From positions 2,542,001 to 2,606,000 of the forward strand of contig OY764195.2 in NCBI GenBank assembly GCA_963668245.2: DNA of 64,000 bases, in the 5' to 3' direction. Source of the DNA: Anoxybacterium sp963668245. Its GTDB lineage: Bacteria; Bacillota; Clostridia; Peptostreptococcales; Anaerovoracaceae. Both the position numbers and the translations under genes were made by a program. This document shows positions 35,300 through 42,938 of the stretch, one piece after another (within the stretch, counting starts at the first letter, position 1; the number at the start of each line of letters is the position of its first letter). The notes beneath the pieces are model-generated. The model was not told the DNA's origin. It was given only the letters and a program-made list of their open reading frames with translations, and ran no database searches.

Positions 35300-36726
35300 G
35301 CCTGCTCCTCCGGTCGATACGTTTTCAAACTTACTACGTAGAAAATAGCCAGTGAAATTAAAATGCTTGGAAAAACCGGATGGATCTCTGTGGTTAAAAA
35401 ACCTGCATGTTTGGAGAAGTATATCAAAGCAACAGCTGCTATCCCACCCGCAGAGGAAAGCACAGCACCTTGTCTGGTCGCTTTCTTCCAGTAGAGTCCT
35501 CCATAAATAGGGCACAAAAAGGTAACTGCCACAACACTCCAGATATAACTACCATAAATCAGTAACGTTTCCAGAGGATGTACCGACAACAAAAGGGATA
35601 CAGTACCTGCGATAAAAATAATCACCCGATTGATATTTAAAAACTTTTCATGAGAAATATTTTTATGAAATGCATTGATGTAAATATCATATGTAAAGCT
35701 ACTGGAAAGCAGAAGTAATTGTGAATTTGCAGTTGATATAGCTGCCGCAATGATACTGATAAACATAACACCACTGATGTAGGATACAACCTTGGTATTG
35801 ATGATATATGCCAATATTTCATCCACTGATTCGACAGATTCTACGGTTGGTGCCATGACTCTGGATCCCATGCCGATTACAATAAGACCTAAATAGATGA
35901 TGCTCAATACAAAAACGGAAATGCAAATCATCTTAATTCCCGTTTTTCGATCTTTTGCAGAAGCAATACGGATAATATACTGTGGATTTGCAGCAGTTCC
36001 AAGGCCCCACGCCATACTGGTTGTGATAATCATAACTGGGCTAAATAGTCCCTTTGCAGTAGGGTCTAGCGAAGCTCCTTGTGTGATGGCTCCCACTTGA
36101 TGGTGAATCTCTGTCATACCACCTAGATGAAACATTACATTTCCAGCTACCAACAAAACACCCACTATAACTACAAATACGTTGAGTGCATCGGTTTTTG
36201 CTACCGAAAAGAGTCCGCCAAATCCAGTGTACACTATAAAAAGGTAGATTAACAAAATTGCAATATTATAATTGATATCTAAAAGTTCTGATACAACGAT
36301 ACCAAAACCTTTGATTTGTATAATAATGTAGAGAATATAGCATACCACTGTAATGACGCCAGTAAACGCCTGATACCCTCGGCTATTGTATCTTATCCGC
36401 AAATAGTCAGAAACAGTGACAATATCGTATTCTTTTATTCTATGCGCTAAAAAGATTAAGCAAGACCCTCCTAAAAGCCAACCCACAACTGAGTAGAGAA
36501 TTGGAGCATAACCATATTCATATACAGAACCTGTCACACTTTGCATCGAAACAGCACTAAATAGGGTTGCTGTAAAGGTCGACACACTAATCACCAATCC
36601 AAGACTGCTTCCAGCCACACAAAAGTCTTTTATGGTATTGGTTTTTTTGAACCCACTCTTCCCCCAGAATAGCAGAATAATGGTATACAGCATAAAGTAA
36701 ACCATATAGATGATAACTCTACTCAT
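35296..36726 (-). CDS. Sodium:solute symporter (SSS family)
   Basis: A 476-aa membrane transporter with about 13 helices and SSS features: GWLLGGSCLIFLAHRIKEYDIVTVSDYL near residue 82 and ISIIAAAISTANSQLLLLSSSF near 325, where the SSS sodium site lies. It resembles the PutP/PanF branch; the substrate is not clear. An adjacent 48-aa membrane peptide overlaps its start, like small accessory subunits of other symporters. It lies upstream of the histidine kinase/sigma-54 regulator pair, possibly serving as co-sensor or as the transporter whose substrate is sensed. Confidence 0.92.
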   Translation of the reverse strand: MSRVIIYMVYFMLYTIILLFWGKSGFKKTNTIKDFCVAGSSLGLVISVSTFTATLFSAVSMQSVTGSVYEYGYAPILYSVVGWLLGGSCLIFLAHRIKEYDIVTVSDYLRIRYNSRGYQAFTGVITVVCYILYIIIQIKGFGIVVSELLDINYNIAILLIYLFIVYTGFGGLFSVAKTDALNVFVVIVGVLLVAGNVMFHLGGMTEIHHQVGAITQGASLDPTAKGLFSPVMIITTSMAWGLGTAANPQYIIRIASAKDRKTGIKMICISVFVLSIIYLGLIVIGMGSRVMAPTVESVESVDEILAYIINTKVVSYISGVMFISIIAAAISTANSQLLLLSSSFTYDIYINAFHKNISHEKFLNINRVIIFIAGTVSLLLSVHPLETLLIYGSYIWSVVAVTFLCPIYGGLYWKKATRQGAVLSSAGGIAAVALIYFSKHAGFLTTEIHPVFPSILISLAIFYVVSLKTYRPEEQA

Positions 36727-36865
36727 TGGACCTTTTTCCTTCCCCGCTTTTTTTCTTCAAAATCAAAGCAATGATGGTTGGAAGAAAAGTAGCAGTAAAA
36801 TATAGTCCCCCTACAATCAGCCACGTTCCCATTGGGAGCCCCAAGAATTCAAATGCATGTTCCAA
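36719..36865 (-). CDS. Small single-TM symporter accessory protein (TTG start)
   Basis: A 48-aa protein, too short for routine gene calling. The TTG at 36865 has AGGAAGGG seven bases upstream. The product begins MEHAFEFLGLPMGTWLIVGG, has one TM helix (about 10-33) and a Lys-rich tail (KKKSGEGKRSNE). Its stop overlaps the symporter ATG by eight bases, so translation is probably coupled. Short membrane proteins encoded directly before SSS genes are known as symporter accessory subunits. Which family this belongs to is uncertain; the DUF3311-like LGLP segment is only suggestive. Confidence 0.7.
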   Translation of the reverse strand: MEHAFEFLGLPMGTWLIVGGLYFTATFLPTIIALILKKKSGEGKRSNE

Positions 36866-37015
36866 TTTAACGCCCTTCCTTCTTTCAAATCTACTATTAT
36901 TTATAAACTACAAAACCACATCAGTTCAGTTATGCTTCATTTCACATTCAATTCCACTGTTTTACTGATTATAGTATTACACATTTTATAGCGTTTGCCT
37001 ATGGTATTTTGAGGA

Positions 37016-37073
37016 GTGCGATAATGAACACCTTCCATCCCTCTTTTCCCTTTTATTGTGTGCGGTATTGCAC
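37016..37073. promoter_or_regulatory. Two candidate upstream activator sites
   Basis: GTGCGATAATGAACAC at 37016-37031 and the palindromic GTGC-GGTATT-GCAC at 37060-37073 share GTGCGxTAxTG and end in CAC. They lie about 80 and 125 bases before the predicted start site, the right range for NtrC-type enhancers. Confidence 0.45.
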
Positions 37074-37126
37074 TTTCTATTTCTTTTCAAACCATCCTAT
37101 CCGCGTAAACCCATGTTTTTCAACGT

Positions 37127-37142
37127 TGGCACAGGAATTGCT
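37127..37142 (+). promoter_or_regulatory. Sigma-54 (-24/-12) promoter
   Basis: TGGCAC-AGGAA-TTGCT matches the TGGCAC-N5-TTGCW consensus, with correct GG-to-GC spacing. The predicted start is near 37153, 50 bases before the permease ATG. Confidence 0.8.
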
Positions 37143-37202
37143 TTACATGTTAAGTGTTTAACAATATTAATTCTATTTAATATTTTAAAGGAGGAAAAAA
37201 AT

Positions 37203-38564
37203 ATGTCAATGAAAAGAGAATATGGCAAGGAACATCCTTATCTTCCTGCCGGCCCATTTAAGGTTCGACTACCGTTTATCCACTACCGCTTCGAGGTAGC
37301 AGATTACATTCAAGGACTTCTGATGTGTGCAGTATGTCTCAGCGCGATTCCTATGTTGCAGGAATATCTGGGTATGCCATTTGAAGTTGCTATGGCTGTA
37401 GTTGTATTAAATGGATTTTTGTATTGTCTTCATGTCCTGCTTGGAGATCCAGTTGTACCAGGTTGGGTCACTCCTGCAATTCCCCTCTTGATGCTTTATG
37501 TCAGTGGTTTTGAGATGGGACCGACACGAATTCAGGCGCTAATTGCATTTGAACTTTCCTTGGGAATTTTAGCAATTATTTTAGGTATTACTGGTCTTGG
37601 GAAAAAAATCATCTCCCTTGTACCAAATGCAATGCAGGCTGGCTTAATTCTTGGTTCTGGATTTGCTGCTGTTATGGTTATCTTCAAAGAAGGCCAACGT
37701 TTTGACACGTTCCCGATTTCCATCACAATCTGCGTCGGAATCGCATTCTACTTATTGTTTTCCAATCATTTTAAAAGTATTGCAAAAAAGAATATCGTTA
37801 CAAGAACATTATCAAACTTAGGAGTTCTGCCTGTCGTTCTATTGGCTGTAGTGGTTGCACCAATCGTGGGTGAAGCAGAATGGCCCGTAGTAGAATGGGG
37901 TATCAACATCCCTGCTTTCGGAGAACTTTTTAGCGAATGGACGTTTCTAGGTGTAGGCTTTCCTTCTATCGGAATGTTTATCAGTGGTCTTCCAATGGTT
38001 CTTTCCGCATACATCATTCTCTTTGGAGACATGATTCAGTCTCAGGCACTGCTTGAAGATGCAGGCAAATTCAGACCAGACGAAAAGATTGATTACAATC
38101 CAAATAGATCCCATTTAATCTTTGGTATCAGAAATGCGATTATGTCTATCATCGGACCAGATATCACCATGTGTGGACCTTTATGGGCTGCAATGCAAGT
38201 TGTTGTCTGCGAAAGATATAAGCATGGTGAAAAAGCCATGGATACCATTAATTCTGGTGCTGGATGTTTCCGTTTTGGAACATTGACTGGATATTTCCTA
38301 CTTCCAATCATTACTTTAGTAAAACCAGTACTGGCAGTAGCACTTGCACTTACCATGCTGATTCAAGGTTATGTTTCTGTACGTGTTGGTGTTATGAAAG
38401 CGAAAACATTCAATGACCTTGGAATTGCAGGAGTTATGGGTGCTGTACTTGCAACACGCGGTGCCGCTTGGGGACTTGCAACTGGAGTAGTTTTATGCTT
38501 ACTGATTAAACTCGGGAACAAAAAAGAATACGATGATTACATCTTTGAATCACATGAAGATTGA
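37203..38564 (+). CDS. SLC23/uracil-xanthine-permease-like transporter
   Basis: A 453-aa membrane protein with 12 or more helices. Sequence such as GDPVVPGWVTPAIPLLMLYV and SLVPNAMQAGLILGSGFAAV fits the NCS2/SLC23-SLC26 fold, although the classical nucleobase QxxQ motifs are not obvious, so substrate assignment to purines or pyrimidines would be unsafe. ATG 37203 follows AAAGGAGG; upstream in-frame codons belong to the promoter region. It is preceded by a sigma-54 promoter and overlaps the small CGCG-motif gene downstream. It is divergent from the symporter and two-component genes that probably control it. Confidence 0.8.
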   Translation: MSMKREYGKEHPYLPAGPFKVRLPFIHYRFEVADYIQGLLMCAVCLSAIPMLQEYLGMPFEVAMAVVVLNGFLYCLHVLLGDPVVPGWVTPAIPLLMLYVSGFEMGPTRIQALIAFELSLGILAIILGITGLGKKIISLVPNAMQAGLILGSGFAAVMVIFKEGQRFDTFPISITICVGIAFYLLFSNHFKSIAKKNIVTRTLSNLGVLPVVLLAVVVAPIVGEAEWPVVEWGINIPAFGELFSEWTFLGVGFPSIGMFISGLPMVLSAYIILFGDMIQSQALLEDAGKFRPDEKIDYNPNRSHLIFGIRNAIMSIIGPDITMCGPLWAAMQVVVCERYKHGEKAMDTINSGAGCFRFGTLTGYFLLPIITLVKPVLAVALALTMLIQGYVSVRVGVMKAKTFNDLGIAGVMGAVLATRGAAWGLATGVVLCLLIKLGNKKEYDDYIFESHED

Positions 38565-38874
38565 TATCACCACACAAGCCGCCCAATACTTGGAACGGTC
38601 ATCTACAAGGCGGATTCTGATTGACATGAAGCCTGATATGACTAGTTCCGGGTGCGGGTGCGGAAAGTCTAAAAAATATTATACACCGTACATCAGGCAG
38701 ATGAAACAAGAGGAATTCTTTAAAAACTACAGACAGGAAATAGTAGGCGATATTGAAGTGTTCCTTTCTCCAAAAGCGCTGGAGGCTGCGCAAGAGCTAG
38801 TGACGATACGACTGGAGAAAACCTTGTTCATCAAAAATCTAGAAGTAGATGGCATCCAATTTATCGTTGAATAA
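38554..38874 (+). CDS. Small HesB/IscA-like protein with CGCG motif (CC/Se-motif-like)
   Basis: A 106-aa cytoplasmic protein. It starts MKIDITTQAAQYLE, which resembles the HesB/IscA fold start, has a cysteine pair in SSGCGCGK (about residues 38-45), and ends with a conserved-looking RLEKTLFIKNLEVDGIQFIV. From memory this layout resembles the small CC/Se-motif family, in which some members carry selenocysteine at one cysteine; here both are Cys. Function unknown, perhaps redox or metal/selenium related. An ATG 21 bases upstream is also possible; neither has a strong ribosome binding site. It overlaps the permease gene and is closed by a terminator, so the two form one transcript. Confidence 0.5.
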   Translation: MKIDITTQAAQYLERSSTRRILIDMKPDMTSSGCGCGKSKKYYTPYIRQMKQEEFFKNYRQEIVGDIEVFLSPKALEAAQELVTIRLEKTLFIKNLEVDGIQFIVE

Positions 38875-38891
38875 TCGACTGGAATGCTTGC

Positions 38892-38931
38892 AAAAAGAAT
38901 CTCCCTTTTAACTGTCAGGGAGATTCTTTTT
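38892..38931. terminator. Bidirectional terminator
   Basis: AAAAAGAATCTCCCT pairs perfectly over 15 bases with AGGGAGATTCTTTTT around a 10-base loop. A/T tails on both sides let it serve the permease operon on the plus strand and the convergent GGDEF/HD-GYP gene on the minus strand. Confidence 0.88.
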
Positions 38932-38968
38932 ATTTTATATCTTATTTTTTTGATTTCTTTCATACTAT

Positions 38969-40423
38969 TTATTGTTGCATAATATTTTCACGCCATATCT
39001 TTTCTCGAAGGATTTGTTTCAAGAAAACCTTGACCACATCCTGATCAAATTGAGAACCAGCATTTTCAGTTAATTCTTCTATGACTCTTGTCATAGTTAA
39101 ATCCTCTCGATACGGTTTGTGCGTCGTCATGGCATCAAAGGCATCCGCAACACTGAGAATCCTTGATTGAATTGGTATTTCACCAGTCTTTAAGGTCCCT
39201 GGATACCCTCTTCCGTCTACTCGTTCATGATGATGCAGAACGTATTTTGCAATAGGGGCAAACTCATTGACAGATCTTAAAATATGGTATCCTATTTCAG
39301 GATGACGCTTCATATCTTTCCAGTCAGTATCAGTCAGAGCCCCAATTTTCGTCAAAAGACTTTCATCGATTCCAATCTTGCCGATATCATGCAACTGCCC
39401 TGCCAGCTTTAATTCTTTTACAGAAGCTTCTCCAAGCATCATTGCATTGCCGATCAACTCACAGATACGTCCAACTCGTTCACAATGAAGCTTGACTGCT
39501 CGATTTTTTTGATACAATGTTTTAGTAATCAGTTTAACCGTTTCGTTATGCTTTGTATTGCTTTCATCTAATTTTCTGCGATACATCTTGCTTTCCGCTC
39601 GCATAAAAACCTTTTTAATATCTTCCTTGGAATCACTCTTTGTATCCCATCCAAAGGATACAGAGCAGAAAACACTTTCTTTTTGTTTTTTTGCAATACG
39701 AGCATTGATTCGTGTGATGATGACTTCCGCTTCTTCACTTGTGGTTCTTGGCAGAAAAAATACAAACTCATCTCCGCCAATTCTGGCAATCATGTCTTCG
39801 TTGCGACATTCACTTTTAAAGATTTGACCAATCTTTTTCAACATGGAGTCTCCAAGCATGTGCCCAAATGCATCATTGGTCAGTTTTAAACCGTCCAAAT
39901 CGGCCAAAACCAATGTAATCGGCAGATTTCTACCAGAATCAATCCGACGCAATTCTTCTTCATAGTATCTTCGATTATATACGCCTGTCAACTGATCATA
40001 ATAACTTAGGTAAAGAATCTCTTTTTCTGCTTTCTTTTTAGCAGTAATATCCTCCAAAAGGCAAAGATGGGTTGATACGTCTGATTCTGCTGATTGAAAC
40101 GGTTTCACGGTCATATTGACCCAAACGACTTCTCCACCTTTTTTGAGAAACCTTTTTTCCATAGAAAAGCCTGTCCGCCTGTGCACCATCATAAGTGCCA
40201 ACCTATGATTATTCTCATCTACATCTTCTGGATGAGAATATTCACGCCAATCCATCATCATGACTTCTTTTTTTGTCCGTCCTACGATCTCTACAAATCT
40301 TTCGTTTACTTGATACGCCCTACCATTTTTGTCATCAAACAATGCGATTCCTACTGGTGCCTGTTCAAAAATAGCCTCCAACTGAGCAATTCGCAATAAT
40401 AACTCCTCTTGGTTTTTCGACAT
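38969..40423 (-). CDS. PAS-GGDEF-HD-GYP protein (c-di-GMP synthesis and hydrolysis)
   Basis: A 484-aa cytoplasmic protein: PAS (about 10-130), GGDEF domain with an intact active site GGDEF (226-230) and a canonical inhibitory I-site RNED (217-220), then HD-GYP (about 310-475) with HDIGK and HHERVDGRGYPG. Both halves have their catalytic residues, so it may make and break c-di-GMP, with the PAS setting the balance. The frame is open 40 codons upstream, but ATG 40423 has GGAG seven bases before it and gives a clean PAS N-terminus. No membrane segment. Confidence 0.92.
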   Translation of the reverse strand: MSKNQEELLLRIAQLEAIFEQAPVGIALFDDKNGRAYQVNERFVEIVGRTKKEVMMMDWREYSHPEDVDENNHRLALMMVHRRTGFSMEKRFLKKGGEVVWVNMTVKPFQSAESDVSTHLCLLEDITAKKKAEKEILYLSYYDQLTGVYNRRYYEEELRRIDSGRNLPITLVLADLDGLKLTNDAFGHMLGDSMLKKIGQIFKSECRNEDMIARIGGDEFVFFLPRTTSEEAEVIITRINARIAKKQKESVFCSVSFGWDTKSDSKEDIKKVFMRAESKMYRRKLDESNTKHNETVKLITKTLYQKNRAVKLHCERVGRICELIGNAMMLGEASVKELKLAGQLHDIGKIGIDESLLTKIGALTDTDWKDMKRHPEIGYHILRSVNEFAPIAKYVLHHHERVDGRGYPGTLKTGEIPIQSRILSVADAFDAMTTHKPYREDLTMTRVIEELTENAGSQFDQDVVKVFLKQILREKIWRENIMQQ

Positions 40424-40579
40424 CAGTACACTCCGTCCATTCAAATCATACAATAATTGAAAAAATATACCATATTCTATTATGGCTCTTTTTGAACATA
40501 ATCTCAAGAGCATTTTTATGATTTGAAACGATATTTTTCGCACTTATACCCAAAGAAAATGGACAATAACAATTAAGGC

Positions 40580-41536
40580 TTATTCTTCTTTCACGCAGAT
40601 ATCACCATTTCCGATGGCTTTTAATGTATTTCCAAGCAGAATGAGAATAAAGAGAGTCAAAAGCGTCAGCAATGCAAAGAAAATCGGTAAATACATGGAT
40701 TCCTTGGTCTGAGCATACATTAATGCGGTAGCTATGGTTGCAGAAGCAATTGGAAAAGAATATGCCCACCAAGACAAGTAGAATTTAATCTTATAGAACA
40801 TCTTAAACTGTGCGATTAAGAACACTACTAAGAATAAAGCGAAATAGTAAAGTATTCGGCTAAAACTATCAACCATACCATTTAGTTTTACATATGATAT
40901 GAATCCCACTGCCGGCGGTGCAATTAGAATAAAAAATGTTGGCAATAGTTTCTCTGGTAAGGCTTTATGAAAGATAATGCGATACAAAAAAATGGTGAAC
41001 AAAACAATCCAAAATACAATCCCAATGCTAAAAAAGAACCAAGACAAGTCTGCAGCAAAGTGTTTTGTACCTGCGATGGGCACAAGAATATTCCCAACGA
41101 TTGGAATAAACCAAGCCGGATTAAAATGTTGTATTTCAAACTTATCTTGCCTGACCCACTTGGATAGAATCACAACTGTGGCAACAAAATGAAGTACAGT
41201 ACCAAGACTCCAAAGATATTTTGATACCACCATATTCACTTCTAAAAAGCCAATACTCAATAAGAGTAGACTAATGGAAATTGTAGGGAAAAAGCTCAAT
41301 CGAATGGGATTGTTAAACTCCTTTTTTACCTCATTCAAATATCGAAAGGTCTTTATGCTATATCCCAAAAGCAGAATCAAAAAAACCAATACCGCAAAAT
41401 ACAGGACAACAGTGCTAAGAGAATGGGGTTTCATCAGGATTCCCTCCGCCTTTTGCAATGCAATGGCATATCCGCTCAAACCCATAACCATGGAAAAAAA
41501 AGAAACAGGAAAATTTTCAATTCGTGAATTCATCAC
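40580..41536 (-). CDS. TDT-family transporter (TehA/SLAC1-like)
   Basis: A 318-aa membrane protein with ten helices. The N-terminus ENFPVSFFSMVMGLSGYAIA and internal HFNPAWFIPIVGNILVPIAG fit the tellurite-resistance/dicarboxylate (TDT) family of anion channels. Physiological substrates range from C4-dicarboxylates to sulfite and chloride; nothing here selects one. It stands alone, divergent from the NT5C-like gene. Confidence 0.87.
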   Translation of the reverse strand: MMNSRIENFPVSFFSMVMGLSGYAIALQKAEGILMKPHSLSTVVLYFAVLVFLILLLGYSIKTFRYLNEVKKEFNNPIRLSFFPTISISLLLLSIGFLEVNMVVSKYLWSLGTVLHFVATVVILSKWVRQDKFEIQHFNPAWFIPIVGNILVPIAGTKHFAADLSWFFFSIGIVFWIVLFTIFLYRIIFHKALPEKLLPTFFILIAPPAVGFISYVKLNGMVDSFSRILYYFALFLVVFLIAQFKMFYKIKFYLSWWAYSFPIASATIATALMYAQTKESMYLPIFFALLTLLTLFILILLGNTLKAIGNGDICVKEE

Positions 41537-41643
41537 AACACCTCCAGTAAATCAATATTTCTTTACAGAAACTTAACGAAAAATACATCATACCTTAATA
41601 ATACCAAATTATAATGTGATTGTAAGCAAAAGATAGATAAATA

Positions 41644-41661
41644 ATCATGCAGGAGCATGAT
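41644..41661 (+). promoter_or_regulatory. ATCATGC-N4-GCATGAT palindrome before the nucleotidase gene
   Basis: A perfect 7-4-7 repeat directly upstream of the ribosome binding site (AAAGAGG). It could be an operator or a leader hairpin. Confidence 0.4.
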
Positions 41662-41675
41662 AGGAAAGAGGAACT

Positions 41676-42347
41676 ATGTTAAATTTGAAAAAACCACTTA
41701 CTGGGATTGTCCCACCAGAATGGATAAACCATCCATTTAAAAAAGCCGAAATAAAGCAACTAAATATTTGTATTGATATTGATGGTACCGTGACAGATCC
41801 TTATTACTGGCTGGAAAAAGCAAATTGGTATTTTAATATGTCAGTGAAACCAGATGAAGTTACTCAATATGATATTCATAAAGTCATGGAAATCGAGGAG
41901 GATGATTATTTAGAATTCTACAATTTATATGGAAACGCAATGCATCGAGATGCTAAGGTACGTTTTGGAGTGAGCCAAATCATACAAAAACTATACCCGA
42001 ACCACAAGATCCACATCGTAACCGCAAGAGAAGATAAGCTGGAAAGAACAAGTATTGAGTGGTTTGCAAAACATGATATTCCAATTGATACCATTGCACA
42101 TCTTGGCACTCACTATAAAGTGGATAAAGCCATAGAACTAGAGTCAGATGTATTTATTGAGGATTCCTACAACAACGCCATGCAGTTATCCGCTGCGGGA
42201 TTTGAGGTTCTTCTCATCGATTGCACTTACAACAGAGGGGCACTGCCCACCAACGTAACGCGTGTAAAAAATTGGTTTGAAATATATCAGATTGTATTAT
42301 CCCTTTCTCACAATCATGGATCTCAGCAGGAGAAACTGTTGGTCTAG
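41676..42347 (+). CDS. HAD-family 5' nucleotidase (NT5C-like)
   Basis: A 223-aa HAD phosphatase with motif I IDIDGTVTDP (Asp34, Asp36), a central HIVTAREDKLE and the C-terminal acidic FIEDSYNNA, as in the NT5C deoxyribonucleotidase-like proteins of Bacillota. The likely activity is dephosphorylation of a (deoxy)nucleoside monophosphate; the exact substrate is unproven. The ATG follows AAAGAGG. The last 51 bases overlap the 3' end of the convergent TetR gene. Confidence 0.82.
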   Translation: MLNLKKPLTGIVPPEWINHPFKKAEIKQLNICIDIDGTVTDPYYWLEKANWYFNMSVKPDEVTQYDIHKVMEIEEDDYLEFYNLYGNAMHRDAKVRFGVSQIIQKLYPNHKIHIVTAREDKLERTSIEWFAKHDIPIDTIAHLGTHYKVDKAIELESDVFIEDSYNNAMQLSAAGFEVLLIDCTYNRGALPTNVTRVKNWFEIYQIVLSLSHNHGSQQEKLLV

Positions 42348-42875
42348 CAGCTCTTTAGAAAGCGACATAATCCGAGTCGAAAGTTTTAATCCTTCTAAAA
42401 AAATCACCATGTGCTCTCCAAGGTCCTCTGCTCTGCCATCATGAAACTCTCCTTTATCTTGTCCATAAGCAATGAGCTTGGCAAAAATTCGTACCATACT
42501 GTCAAAACGTTCACTAAGATATGATTTTTGGTCTGGATTTGCCATAGCAAATTCATATACAGCCATTTCTATTCTGTTTTTTGAATTGGCAATATCGTTT
42601 TTTTGTAATTGAAAAAATCCATCTATTAATCGTGTGGGGGAAAGACCCATAGAAATTGCTTGGTTGATACTATCCTCAGCATCATTCTTGTCCCGTTCCA
42701 AAACCTCTAAAAATATCTCTTCTGTAGAACCAAAATGACGATAAAGGCCCCCTCTGCTTAGCTTGCAAATCTCACAAACATCTTTCATTGTAACTGCAAT
42801 ATAACCTTTTTTTGAAAAAAGACTTCTTGATAACGTTACTATTCTTTGCTTTGTATTTTCACCTTTCCCTGCCAT
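42297..42875 (-). CDS. TetR-family regulator
   Basis: A 192-aa repressor-type protein. The N-terminal HTH, about residues 10-55 (FSKKGYIAVTMKDVCEICKLSRGGLYRHFGSTEEIF), is a clear TetR signature. The C-terminal ligand domain is not assignable. The ATG follows AGGAGG. It lies 63 bases downstream of the 7TM-GGDEF gene stop on the same strand and overlaps the nucleotidase gene tail to tail. The target may be its own region or an efflux gene elsewhere. Confidence 0.92.
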   Translation of the reverse strand: MAGKGENTKQRIVTLSRSLFSKKGYIAVTMKDVCEICKLSRGGLYRHFGSTEEIFLEVLERDKNDAEDSINQAISMGLSPTRLIDGFFQLQKNDIANSKNRIEMAVYEFAMANPDQKSYLSERFDSMVRIFAKLIAYGQDKGEFHDGRAEDLGEHMVIFLEGLKLSTRIMSLSKELLDQQFLLLRSMIVRKG

Positions 42876-42938
42876 AACAACCCTCCTGTACGCGACACCT
42901 ATGTCTTTTAATCATTATGAAGGAATGGTGGATTCTTG

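Larger units (their letters stand above)
36866..37202. other. Divergent control region between the symporter operon and the SLC23-like permease
   Basis: 337 bases with no gene. On the plus side it holds a sigma-54 promoter (37127-37142) and two GTGC-type repeats (37016-37031 and 37060-37073). On the minus side a TATAAT near 36972-36977 with a poor -35 is the best guess for the symporter operon promoter. Confidence 0.6.
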
